Assembly: GCA_024643725.1 (NCBI GenBank)
Contig: JAHEMJ010000003.1
Span: forward strand, 1 to 64,000
DNA from: Crocinitomicaceae bacterium
GTDB taxonomy: Bacteria > Bacteroidota > Bacteroidia > Flavobacteriales_D > Crocinitomicaceae
Reading direction: 5' to 3'
DNA length: 64,000 bases
The position numbers were made by a program, and so were the translations under genes. How positions within the stretch are numbered: the stretch's first letter is position 1; each line of letters begins with the position of its first letter. Of the stretch, positions 22,325 to 31,582 are shown piece after piece. The notes under the pieces are model-generated. The model worked only from the letters and a program-made list of their open reading frames with translations. It was not told where the DNA came from and searched no databases.

Positions 22325-23482
22325 TTAAAACCAAACGCCCATTCCGAAGTTGATCTCAGTTCGAACTTTAGAAGCCATCTGCTGGTATTGAAAAATATGT
22401 TGATTGTAGTTGGATAAAGCGCGACATTCCACTCGGACAAAGCTATTTGGAATTGGTTTAAATTCGAATCCAGCGGTGAGTCCTGCAATCTCAAGTCCGA
22501 CAATTGCATGGTTTTCATTCAGAACCGGTCCGGTAAGAATTTCATTTGGATCGTGGAATACTTCTCCACGCATGTACGTTGCAAGTTGCGGTGTGATGCG
22601 GTATTTTCCGGCAATTAGCGAACTGAACATCATGGCGGTCTGACTCGGATCAGACAAACAAGAATGTGTTTGTAGTCCGTAATTTGCCTCTAAACCGAGG
22701 ACCCATTTATTCGATTTATACGTCAAACAGAAATTGTTGTAAAAGCGCGTTTGCTTGATCATGCTGATCAGACTCGATTCATCACACAACATATTGGAGT
22801 AGGTGAAACTCAATTTTTTCGACGCCAAGTAATTCATCGAAAATCCAACAGCCTTGTTTTTATTTGTTTCGACAAATTGATTAAAGGAATTGAATACATT
22901 CAACTGTAAAGTCAAGCGGTCTGACTGCTGCCAAGTCAATTTTGCCCCGCTCAAATAATATGGTTCGAAGTAAGTGGTTGTCGCTAAACTCATGGTGATG
23001 TTCTCACGAGGTTGAATGGATTCTAGTCCGATATGCGTTCGGAAAAATCCCATGTCCAACCATAGTTTTTTGTACAAGTTAAACCCAAGATTGGCTTCTT
23101 GAATGTAGTTGTAATCGTTGGACCATGCTGCTTTTGGACAATCGCCGCCGAATAGGGTGATGGTAGATCGGAATTTCGCGGAATTGTACTTCGCAGACAA
23201 TTGAATCATGTTGAGTCCAAATTGCTGGTTTCTTGGACTTATCGTCGGGAATTTCTGAAAACCATTTCCGTTGCTTGAGTCGCTATAATGGGAATAGTAA
23301 GCATCCACATAACCATTCACTTGCCATTTTCCAGTGGAATCAAATTCTTGTTGATATGGATTGATTTTTGTCCCGCTGAACGTTAAATCGGTCGTGTCTT
23401 TGTGACCATGAATACGCCCACGTTGTGCATGTACAACTTGCATAAAAAAGAAACCGATGACGATTGCAATCCATTTTTTCAT
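22325..23482 (-). CDS. outer-membrane beta-barrel porin (BBP2-like)
   Basis: The 385-residue protein has a signal peptide (to about residue 19). It contains many alternating aromatic strands typical of a 14-18 stranded porin: GKWQVNGYVDAYYSHY, FGLNMIQLSAKYNSAKF, LWLDMGFFRTHIGLE and FVRVECRALSNYN. It ends in an aromatic barrel residue (GVWF). The N-terminal pattern suggests the putative beta-barrel porin-2 family. Its substrate is unknown. It is the last gene of a minus-strand run, and a heptamer array follows its stop. Confidence 0.8.
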   Translation of the reverse strand: MKKWIAIVIGFFFMQVVHAQRGRIHGHKDTTDLTFSGTKINPYQQEFDSTGKWQVNGYVDAYYSHYSDSSNGNGFQKFPTISPRNQQFGLNMIQLSAKYNSAKFRSTITLFGGDCPKAAWSNDYNYIQEANLGFNLYKKLWLDMGFFRTHIGLESIQPRENITMSLATTTYFEPYYLSGAKLTWQQSDRLTLQLNVFNSFNQFVETNKNKAVGFSMNYLASKKLSFTYSNMLCDESSLISMIKQTRFYNNFCLTYKSNKWVLGLEANYGLQTHSCLSDPSQTAMMFSSLIAGKYRITPQLATYMRGEVFHDPNEILTGPVLNENHAIVGLEIAGLTAGFEFKPIPNSFVRVECRALSNYNQHIFQYQQMASKVRTEINFGMGVWF

Positions 23483-23525
23483 GGCTGCAAATTAAGAAAA
23501 ATTTGGCGAATGAATTCGCTGTAAT

Positions 23526-24842
23526 TTAGTCCTTAATGAATTTAAATTCCTTCTTTTCGCCAGAAACGGTTTGAATTTGTCCGAGGTATACGCCTGATTT
23601 CAAGTGAGAAATATTGTACTTAGTGAAGTTTCCTTTACTAACAGTAAACAGGCATTCGCCCGTCATGGAATAAATGCACAATATTTCCACCTCCGATGAC
23701 AGTCCAAGGATTAATTCATCCTGAACTGGATTTGGGAAAATCTTCAAGTCCATGTTATTCGTTTCATCGATTCCTGTGATGATGTTGTGGAACAATACGT
23801 TGTCAACGTAAACCACACCACTTCCAACTGGATTTCCAGAGAAAATCAATTGTGCGATGTGATTTTTAGCGACTAAACTAGTAAAGTTTGTTAATGGAAT
23901 ATCCAAATTCACCCAATTTTCAAGTGTTGGAGTGAAGGATAGTTCATGTTCGGTATCATCACCTCCACCATAATTCAAATCGTTGCCAAAATCCACCAGT
24001 TTCACACGGAATTCCGTCATATTTGGTGTCCAAACATCTAAATACAAATGCGTCATGTTTGTGACATCCAACAAATTACTTCCCGTTGTTTCTACTCCAA
24101 CAAAATTGAGTCCGGTGTATTTTTTTGTGTCATTTCCTTGAATTTGAATGTCACTCAAGCTTCCTTGTGACCATGCGGTCTGCCAAGTATTCACTGGGAC
24201 ATCTGTATAGACGTTGCTAAACATGGAAATCACATCGTTTGCCGAAAAGGTTGGATTCGGCGCTGGGGTCATTGGTGTCGCTAATGGTGGACCTTGAACA
24301 CCAAAGGTGATGTTGTCAAAGTAGCAGATATTGGTAGAAGTTCGGTTCTGGAAATCTGGAAAAATAATCACTTGATCGATGCCAGTGGACGAAGGAAGTC
24401 CGAGAATAGGGGTAAAGTCAAACGTTAGTTCTTCCCATTGATTGATGAGTGTATTCGCCACCAAAAGTTCTCCTGTGGATGCTCCAGCTGCTGTGGCAAA
24501 CTTAATTCCGACGTTGCTAATCACCGGTTTGTAGACCATAATTTTAACGATGCAGTTGTTCGCATTCAAGGTAAATGTGCCCAAATCGAGCGCATGTGCG
24601 CTTTCCACACCAGCATATGGCATACCACCTTGTAAAGCGGTGAATTTAGCCGCACGCGAGGAAGTGTTGATTCCTGTTTGATCTGGATTCCCAACGATCT
24701 CCAAGGGTGGATTTCCAACATTTTCAAATACGGTCCAGGTCCATGTTAAACCAAATTCTCCTGGTTCGAAACTAATGGGACCATTTTGAGCGAAAGCAAA
24801 GAGTCCGTTCAGGAATAGGCAGAATAAGATGGAAGTGCGCAT
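23526..24842 (-). CDS. secreted T9SS (type A) protein with two jelly-roll-like domains
   Basis: The 438-residue protein has a signal peptide (to about residue 18). Two beta-sandwich domains follow. The first (about 25-185) has TFTLNANNCIVKIMVYKP and ICYFDNITFG, and the second (about 200-355) has LDVTNMTHLYLDVWTPNMTE and VVYVDNVLFHNI. The repeated Y-(F/V)-D-N-(I/V)-x-F ending is typical of carbohydrate-binding-like jelly rolls. It ends with a T9SS type A domain (FPNPVQDELILGL, LKSGVYLGQI). No catalytic domain is seen, so a surface glycan-binding protein is plausible. Confidence 0.82.
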   Translation of the reverse strand: MRTSILFCLFLNGLFAFAQNGPISFEPGEFGLTWTWTVFENVGNPPLEIVGNPDQTGINTSSRAAKFTALQGGMPYAGVESAHALDLGTFTLNANNCIVKIMVYKPVISNVGIKFATAAGASTGELLVANTLINQWEELTFDFTPILGLPSSTGIDQVIIFPDFQNRTSTNICYFDNITFGVQGPPLATPMTPAPNPTFSANDVISMFSNVYTDVPVNTWQTAWSQGSLSDIQIQGNDTKKYTGLNFVGVETTGSNLLDVTNMTHLYLDVWTPNMTEFRVKLVDFGNDLNYGGGDDTEHELSFTPTLENWVNLDIPLTNFTSLVAKNHIAQLIFSGNPVGSGVVYVDNVLFHNIITGIDETNNMDLKIFPNPVQDELILGLSSEVEILCIYSMTGECLFTVSKGNFTKYNISHLKSGVYLGQIQTVSGEKKEFKFIKD

Positions 24843-24919
24843 GAAGTATGTTTTGGTTAAAAGTACAATTATTATTTGGTTATTAGACTTTTACCATTAA
24901 ATCAAAGCAATTCCTGTCA

Positions 24920-27900
24920 TTAAAACTCAAATGTTCCCAGATCAATGACATCATTTGTCACGTTTAATCTTCGCGTGATTTCACGTTTGTATTGGATTGT
25001 AGTTCCGTATTGTTTGAACAATTGAACGGTTAAAGTTGCTTTTCCGTTTACTGTTGGACGATGATCACCATAATAATGTGCTTGAATGTGGTAGGTTCCT
25101 TCTCTTGCCGCATGGATCATGTATTCCTCTGGACCGTATCCATCTGTGAAATCATTCGAAATACGTCCGCCATTTTCCGTTAGCGGATACGAATACATGC
25201 ATTTCTCACCATCTGGTTCCGTTACCCATAAATCGACATCCGTATCGTCTGTATCCCAATTCAACACAATGCGAATATCTACCGGCATCTTTTTAATGAA
25301 GGATTTATCGATGTACGCATAGTTCAGGTTACGAGGATGTTGTGCAATGATGTTGTTGATTTCATTCAAGGCAATGCAGTGAATGCCTTCAAAGCGTCCG
25401 TCGTAGGGTTCTTTCACGACTTTGTACAAATAACGAATGGCTTCATTGTAGTTTCCGATTTGTTCAAACGCCAATCCTAAGTCACGGTAGGACTGAGGTT
25501 CTTCCGGACGGATTTCGATCAAATGTTTGAATAAGGCTACGGCCAATTTTTTCTCGCCCAGTTGTAAAAGGCGCTGTGCAACAATGCGTAATAAACTGTG
25601 GTTTTCCATATCCAATTCCGCAATGTTGGAAAGGACACGAATGCCATCTGCATATTGTTTTTTGAAAATGAGGTAATCGCTGACATCCAAATAAAAAGAA
25701 GGTTGACTCGCATATTTTTTACGTTCCTTCAAATAGGTTTGGTAGGCTTTCGCTAGCGGAACTCTTTTAATTTGTTTCATATAGGGCGATTTTGGATCCC
25801 ACGCAGAAACACGTAAAGATCCTCGTTCAACCGGTCGTGCTGTCGTAGTTCCATTGAAATCCGTCACGGTAAGACTATACGTTCCGGCTGAAGCAACAGA
25901 ACTGCTAAAACTAGAGGCAAGCCCACTCGCATTTGTCCAAGAATAAGTGGTCGCACCTGTCGCGCTTAGGTTCATATCAATTCCATGTAGGTCCATGACA
26001 CCAGGAGGTTCGGCATTTTCATCATCCTCTATCACTGGAGGAATAAATGCCGTCGTTTGTTCCGTAGTATTTGCGTAAACTTCTTGTGGTGGTGGAGGTG
26101 GAGCAAGTTCTTCACTTGAACCCATGGTCATGTTACTGCTTGTTTCTACGACATCTCCAGGCATTGGGGCACGATTATTTCTCGAACGATTTCTTTTTTT
26201 CTTCGGTTCTTTGCGATGTTTATTCCACCAAGTCTGTTGTTTTTTCCATTCTGATTTGATGTGCTTCAAATGATCCGTTTTCGTCTTTTTTTCTTCTTTA
26301 TCAGCGATTCTTACTTGTTCGAAATAGTCTTTTTGTAAACTTTTCGGGGGAAGGATTCGGTGTTGCACGTAATCTTCTACGCGATCTAAAATCAGCATAG
26401 AAGTGAAATCACTTACCAATCGGTACTTCAGTCCAGTTTCGAGAATTTGTTCTTCGTTCTGTTTGGCGTTTTCTTGTAATTCATTCAATTGGTGAATGGC
26501 CCACATTTTCTCCAAGTTGGCATGTGCTTTCTGTTGATTGTTGTCCAAGGAAATACGTGTTTTAAGCAGGACTTTTGTCCCAATACCGAATAAAGCAGTA
26601 ACGTATGGACGCACTTTGTTCAACTTTCCGGAAACAGATAGAATACCGTTGCTTCCCAATCCTGTACTTGGATAGTAATTGTCCAAGGCTGGATCCGCTT
26701 CAAATCCCATGAAATGCAATGATTTGGAATTTAACCGTTCCAAGGCTTCTTTTTCAGTCAGTGAACACATGTCGATAAATTCTCCATGGGAGGTCCGTGA
26801 AAGATTTTTCAAAAAGCCATTGTCTGATTTAATCGCACTTTGTATGCAGTAGATTTCTTTGCTTGTTTTTGAAGAAATTGCGGAACCTAAATTCTGAAGT
26901 CCGTCCGTAAACACCAAGATTTCTTCTCCTTTACATGTATTCCAAGGAAGTTCATTTAGGGTCGTTCCACCATCGTAATCCAATTGTTTGATGGCAGTGA
27001 TTAACTCCTTACTTCGTCCATTTTTAACAGTAAATGTTTTTCCCTCGAAGGACTTATATCCGAAAGGAATAAGTTCGACTTTGCCGTTTTTCATCGAACG
27101 CAGGTATTTTTGTAACAGATCGATTTCTTTGGGGATTTGGGATAAAAAGCGCGAACTGGAAACATCCCAGAACACCGTGATTTTTGTAGGAAGCTTTTTG
27201 CGCGCATACTTTTGTGGCAGGACTAAATTCGTATGGAAGAAAATTCCGTTTGATTTTTGTTCGCAAGCGGCGACCGCTTTTGTTTCTTGGTTTGGCAATT
27301 GAATGATAATCGGTTTATTCGCTAAAAAATCCTTTTTAAGAAAAGAAGCTTGGTAAATTTTGGCTACTTCGGAAAGTTTGAAATCCTCGGAACAAGAGCG
27401 AAGGATGTTTGGATTTTCCACTTCACCAACAATGGACAAGGAATAAGAGAAAGAAGGAATCTTTTCTTTAAAGTAGAGTGGGAGGTAGTAATAGGCGTGT
27501 TTGACGTCCATCGCTAACTCATGCATATATTCGATGACGATGTGCTTCGTTCCTTTGGCAGGGACAGGAAATACACGCAACTTAAAATTGTTTCCTTGTG
27601 TTTTTTCAATCAAACCAGGATCGATTCCTTGTCGAACTGTTGCTTCATACGCTATGCGTGCTTTCACTTTTTCAACGGCCACACCTGGACGCATTTCACC
27701 ATTGACATCCATGGCAAAATAGGAAATCGTTTGTCCATCTGCCAACGGAAATTGCAATTCAGCTTCTAAATCACGATCAAGATCATTGTAAAAATGCATG
27801 TCGTACCGTGTTTTCGCTACACCATTTTCCACCACGGATGAAATCTTCAACTTGGACAATTTGACTGTTTTCTCCCGTTCATTTGACAATTTTAAAACGG

Positions 27901-28105
27901 GTACCGCTTTATTTTGAAGTAAGGATTTTAGTTGAATTTCTTGGTTTCCTTTTCTCGTGAAAAGTCCAGCATATGGATCTTTTTTAGGTTTTGAAGGTAA
28001 GGAATCATGGAGGAGCATGAAACAAATGCCAATAAAAAGGGGCATCAGCAGAATCAAGCCAAAACGTAGTTTTTTTCGAGTAGGCGTTGGAAAAGAAATC
28101 TTCAT
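24920..28105 (-). CDS. VIT-VWA-TPR-DUF2135 membrane-anchored protein
   Basis: The 1061-residue protein has an N-terminal membrane anchor (about 15-33), a VIT domain (about 60-200: YDMHFYNDLDRDLEAELQFP) and a VWA domain (about 300-470) with an intact MIDAS (FWDVSSSR, GGTTLNEL, VFTDGLQN). A charged linker rich in Lys and Arg and an Ig-like insert (about 705-765: LSATGATTYSWTNASG) follow, then TPR-like helices (about 800-900) and a C-terminal DUF2135 domain (about 948-1061: DVDLWVTEPDGEKCMYSYP). It is probably periplasmic and anchored in the inner membrane. The function is unknown. It follows an ECF sigma/anti-sigma pair on the same strand. Confidence 0.87.
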   Translation of the reverse strand: MKISFPTPTRKKLRFGLILLMPLFIGICFMLLHDSLPSKPKKDPYAGLFTRKGNQEIQLKSLLQNKAVPVLKLSNEREKTVKLSKLKISSVVENGVAKTRYDMHFYNDLDRDLEAELQFPLADGQTISYFAMDVNGEMRPGVAVEKVKARIAYEATVRQGIDPGLIEKTQGNNFKLRVFPVPAKGTKHIVIEYMHELAMDVKHAYYYLPLYFKEKIPSFSYSLSIVGEVENPNILRSCSEDFKLSEVAKIYQASFLKKDFLANKPIIIQLPNQETKAVAACEQKSNGIFFHTNLVLPQKYARKKLPTKITVFWDVSSSRFLSQIPKEIDLLQKYLRSMKNGKVELIPFGYKSFEGKTFTVKNGRSKELITAIKQLDYDGGTTLNELPWNTCKGEEILVFTDGLQNLGSAISSKTSKEIYCIQSAIKSDNGFLKNLSRTSHGEFIDMCSLTEKEALERLNSKSLHFMGFEADPALDNYYPSTGLGSNGILSVSGKLNKVRPYVTALFGIGTKVLLKTRISLDNNQQKAHANLEKMWAIHQLNELQENAKQNEEQILETGLKYRLVSDFTSMLILDRVEDYVQHRILPPKSLQKDYFEQVRIADKEEKKTKTDHLKHIKSEWKKQQTWWNKHRKEPKKKRNRSRNNRAPMPGDVVETSSNMTMGSSEELAPPPPPQEVYANTTEQTTAFIPPVIEDDENAEPPGVMDLHGIDMNLSATGATTYSWTNASGLASSFSSSVASAGTYSLTVTDFNGTTTARPVERGSLRVSAWDPKSPYMKQIKRVPLAKAYQTYLKERKKYASQPSFYLDVSDYLIFKKQYADGIRVLSNIAELDMENHSLLRIVAQRLLQLGEKKLAVALFKHLIEIRPEEPQSYRDLGLAFEQIGNYNEAIRYLYKVVKEPYDGRFEGIHCIALNEINNIIAQHPRNLNYAYIDKSFIKKMPVDIRIVLNWDTDDTDVDLWVTEPDGEKCMYSYPLTENGGRISNDFTDGYGPEEYMIHAAREGTYHIQAHYYGDHRPTVNGKATLTVQLFKQYGTTIQYKREITRRLNVTNDVIDLGTFEF

Positions 28106-28203
28106 CGTATCAGTTTAGTGCGTCTCCGTACAACTAAGTTAGGCATAGGTTCACGGGGGACAGCTAAAAAACGTGAAGATTGTTTCAATCTAACGGAAGA
28201 AAC

Positions 28204-29607
28204 TTAAAAATAGAATTTCAAGGCACATTCTAGTCCAAGGGAATTTGGACGCAACATCGTGGATTTTGAAATGGATTTTAGCGCATAGGTGTATCTAGGA
28301 GAGACCATGAATGTCATGTGACGTGATATCGGATATTCGGCACTCAATTGAAGCAAGTGATAGTAAGAATTTGCAACAAGTTGTGGTTTGATGTCTGTTC
28401 GAATGGGATTAAAACCAGCGATGTTTACGAGCTGATTTGCGTGAGAAATATGGTTTAAAATCACACCAGATTTCAATGAGAACTTCCAATTATTCACCTG
28501 CATCACATATGCCATGGTCAATGGAATTTGAACACTTTTTATGGTGTTTGACAATTGATAATTTAAGTGAAATTCAGTAGAATCCTCAAAATTTAACTCG
28601 TGTTCTTCTTGGTCTTCGGGATCGTCTTGTAGGTGATCTTCGTGAATGTTAAAAGGACTTATGGATGATTCGAAATGCATGTGGTGTTCAAATGGGTCCA
28701 CACTTACAATTTGATTTTGTACGGTCTGTTGCGTTAAATAATTGGACGTTCCGAGTCCCACACCAAGTTCAAAATGTCGACCTACTTGTGCTTGAAGTCC
28801 AATGCGTAAGTTGTTGACCGTCTGTCCTTTTTCTTTCCCAGAAAAAGTAGAATTGGAACCATAAACACGGTTTGTTTGGATGCGATTGTTAGCACTTGGT
28901 TCAAATGCTACGCTTGCAGAAAACAATGCTGGTATGCGTTTCCTAGCTAAGTGATTCACAAAAGCTGGAGCGTTATGTGATAGAGCACTTGCTTTATGAA
29001 TATGCATACGGTCTAAGTTCAAATGACTTGTTGGTTGTTCATTCGTTTTTGCTAATTCTTCCTGAAGACCAAGGGAATGATTTAGCTCATTTATCTTGGG
29101 TGAAGATGATGAAACTTGTTGTGCTGACATTCCTTCCACTGTCGTTTCATTCTTCTTATGTGCAATCACATTTGCAACCATCTCCTTATTTTGCAGAGGA
29201 ACAAGGAAAGTCGTTTTTCTTAATGAGTAAACAGAGGTAGTTGAAAATCCTTGTTCTGACGACAGCTGTTCGCCGATTGTTCCATTCTGAAGTGCTTTTG
29301 TAGCTGAATTGTTCGAACGCGAAACCAACGTTTGTCCTTCTTTGGAAGTAGATGTTGAAACCACTTGATTCTTCCCTACAGCGCTTTTCTCTGATTGATT
29401 TACTCCGATAAAGTAACCGGTTCCCAGCGATAGAATCGCTAGAACGGCTGTTCCAATGATCCAATAGCGTTTAGGTGAAAAGACAGCTTTGTCCGAACGA
29501 ACAAGCTCGTCGTTCAATCGCTTCCATAGGATATCCTCCGGGAACTGTGCTTTCCCTTGTAGCTTTTCCTTTAGTTTGGACTCAAATGGATCTAATTCTC
29601 TTTTCAT
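28204..29607 (-). CDS. putative anti-sigma/beta-barrel envelope-spanning protein
   Basis: The 467-residue protein starts with a cytoplasmic helical region (KLKEKLQGKAQFPEDILWKR) and one membrane helix (about 48-70: YWIIGTAVLAILSLGTGYFI). A long Ser/Asn/Gln-rich periplasmic stretch follows (about 75-225). The C-terminal half has amphipathic strands like an outer-membrane barrel (RIGLQAQVGRHFELGVGLGT, IKSVQIPLTMAYVMQVNNW), ending CALKFYF. The gene lies one base downstream of an ECF sigma factor, so an anti-sigma role is inferred. Such sigma-linked proteins with barrel-like tails occur in Bacteroidetes. Confidence 0.65.
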   Translation of the reverse strand: MKRELDPFESKLKEKLQGKAQFPEDILWKRLNDELVRSDKAVFSPKRYWIIGTAVLAILSLGTGYFIGVNQSEKSAVGKNQVVSTSTSKEGQTLVSRSNNSATKALQNGTIGEQLSSEQGFSTTSVYSLRKTTFLVPLQNKEMVANVIAHKKNETTVEGMSAQQVSSSSPKINELNHSLGLQEELAKTNEQPTSHLNLDRMHIHKASALSHNAPAFVNHLARKRIPALFSASVAFEPSANNRIQTNRVYGSNSTFSGKEKGQTVNNLRIGLQAQVGRHFELGVGLGTSNYLTQQTVQNQIVSVDPFEHHMHFESSISPFNIHEDHLQDDPEDQEEHELNFEDSTEFHLNYQLSNTIKSVQIPLTMAYVMQVNNWKFSLKSGVILNHISHANQLVNIAGFNPIRTDIKPQLVANSYYHLLQLSAEYPISRHMTFMVSPRYTYALKSISKSTMLRPNSLGLECALKFYF

Positions 29608-29608
29608 T

Positions 29609-30175
29609 TTAACTTACGATACTGAAGAGTTTGGCTTCTTGTAGTAACAGTTTATTTTTTAATAGGTTTTTTGCATCGAACAAATGTGATTTGGAAGTAC
29701 CCACAGATATCCCCAATTCATCGGCGATTTCTTTGTGCGAGTATCCTTCTACCACATATAAATTAAACACAATTTTCGCTCTTGGTGGAAGTTGTTGAAC
29801 AAGCATTAACAAGTCCTCGTGTGCCATTTCATCTAGGACGCTCGGTTCGACATCCGAAAAATGATCGATGACATGTAAATGTTCGTTGGATTCATATTTG
29901 TTATTCGCACGAATGTTGTCAATGGCTGTGTTGACAAACACGCGTTTAATCCATCCAGGAAATTGGTTTTTATTAGAAAGTTTTGGCAAGTTCTCGAACA
30001 CTTTGATAAATGCATCTTGAAAAATATCTTCTGCCTGGCTTCGGTTTTTAGCATACCGTAAACAGACATTAAACATTTGTGCAGAAAACAAATCGTAGAG
30101 TTCTTTTCGCGCCTTTTCGTCTCGTTGAATACAACGATCAATTAGTGCTTCGAAAATATGAACTTCTCCTTGCAT
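29609..30175 (-). CDS. ECF-type RNA polymerase sigma factor
   Basis: The 188-residue sigma-70 family protein has region 2 (about 25-95: LYDLFSAQMFNVCLRYAKNR, AEDIFQDAFIKVFENL) and region 4 (about 125-175: LPPRAKIVFNLYVVEGYSHK, IADELGISVGTSKSHL). ECF factors direct polymerase to envelope or stress regulons. The partner gene downstream encodes a membrane-spanning protein, probably its regulator. It starts 53 bases after the nuoN stop on the same strand, so read-through from the complex I operon is possible. Confidence 0.93.
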   Translation of the reverse strand: MQGEVHIFEALIDRCIQRDEKARKELYDLFSAQMFNVCLRYAKNRSQAEDIFQDAFIKVFENLPKLSNKNQFPGWIKRVFVNTAIDNIRANNKYESNEHLHVIDHFSDVEPSVLDEMAHEDLLMLVQQLPPRAKIVFNLYVVEGYSHKEIADELGISVGTSKSHLFDAKNLLKNKLLLQEAKLFSIVS

Positions 30176-30228
30176 TAACCTAAAGACGAGAGATGGTGTG
30201 AATAGGTTGGAAATTCATTCAGGAAGTA

Positions 30229-31581
30229 TTATTTAATCAACAAAACCAACCATCCTCCTAAAATTCCAACTAAGGAAAGAGTCAACACGATGGTTTGTGT
30301 TGGATTGATTGATAATTTGTGTCCTTCGCCATCTTTCGATAAAGAAAGCACCATCAAACGAATATACAGATAAGCACCAATCAACGATGCGATGATCGCT
30401 AAAATGACAACAGGAAGGTAGTTCGAAAAGGCACTTGATAACAACAAGTATTTCCCAAAGAATCCAGTGAATGGAGGAATGCCAGACATGGATAATAATG
30501 AAATGACTAAGGTGATTCCAATGAATGGATTGGAGTACCCAATTCCTTTCCAGTTTGCGATGTCATCTGTTTCTTTTTCGACAATCATATTAATGGTGAT
30601 GAGCGCAATGGTTGAACACGCATATCCAATCATGAAAATCCAAAGGGATGCTTCTCCATATTGTTGGTTTAAAACCGCGAATAAAGCAAATCCGGTGTTG
30701 GCAATACTTGAGTACGCCATCATGCGACGGAAAGAGGTTTGTTTCAGTGCGGACAAATATCCTAAGAACAAGGACACAACAATGGCGAATAGAATGATTC
30801 CAGAAACAAATGGTGTGACACTGTGGAACGTAAAGTTAAAGAAGTGAACAAAAGCAAACAATGCCGCTAATTTCACCACAGAAGCCATATACGCCATGAC
30901 CGCGTTGGAAGAACCTTGGTACACATCTGGACCCCAGAAATGGAAAGGAACAGCTCCTACTTTGAAAAGGAACGCTGCCATCATCATCAAGACGCCAATA
31001 TTTAGCATCGGTGATTTCATGATGCCCATATCAATGGCCATTTGGATCTCATTCATTTCAAACGATCCTGTAGAACCGTAAACCAATGCAATTCCGAATA
31101 ACATAATCGCTGTAGCGAAAGATCCTGTAAAGAAATATTTCACGGATGCTTCTGATGCAAGTGCGTTTCCTTTTTGAATACCTACTAGGACATAAATTGG
31201 AATGGAAAGAATTTCCAGTCCAAGGAAAAACATGAATAAATTGGAGAATCCTATCAAACAAAGTGCACCTGTCAAAGAGAATAACATTAATCCATAGTAA
31301 TCGGAAGTGTGTTCTTCGTCTTCTTTGAAATACGTGTATCCTAACAGGACTGACACCAACGTTAATGCAATCGCTAATAACGCAAACATGTGTTGTGTAC
31401 GTGAGAATTGCAATCCTTGGTACGATTGAAACATGGACTGATAATCATTGATGTGATACATAGAAACGAATCCAGCAATGAGTCCAACGGAAATGACAGC
31501 CAAAGTCAATCGGCTATTTTTCAGCATTCCAACAAACAAACCGATTAAACCGGTGACAAATATGATAATTAAAGCGTCCAT
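30229..31581 (-). CDS. nuoN: NADH-quinone oxidoreductase subunit N
   Basis: NuoN is one of the three antiporter-like proton-pumping subunits of complex I in the inner membrane. The 450-residue product has about 14 hydrophobic helices and the conserved proton-channel pattern: YYGLMLFSLTGALCLIG, KYFFTGSFATAIMLFGIAL, AAFLFKVGAVPFHFWGPDVY, MMAYSSIANTGF. It closes the nuoA-N operon, one base after nuoM. Confidence 0.97.
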   Translation of the reverse strand: MDALIIIFVTGLIGLFVGMLKNSRLTLAVISVGLIAGFVSMYHINDYQSMFQSYQGLQFSRTQHMFALLAIALTLVSVLLGYTYFKEDEEHTSDYYGLMLFSLTGALCLIGFSNLFMFFLGLEILSIPIYVLVGIQKGNALASEASVKYFFTGSFATAIMLFGIALVYGSTGSFEMNEIQMAIDMGIMKSPMLNIGVLMMMAAFLFKVGAVPFHFWGPDVYQGSSNAVMAYMASVVKLAALFAFVHFFNFTFHSVTPFVSGIILFAIVVSLFLGYLSALKQTSFRRMMAYSSIANTGFALFAVLNQQYGEASLWIFMIGYACSTIALITINMIVEKETDDIANWKGIGYSNPFIGITLVISLLSMSGIPPFTGFFGKYLLLSSAFSNYLPVVILAIIASLIGAYLYIRLMVLSLSKDGEGHKLSINPTQTIVLTLSLVGILGGWLVLLIK

Positions 31582-31582
31582 C

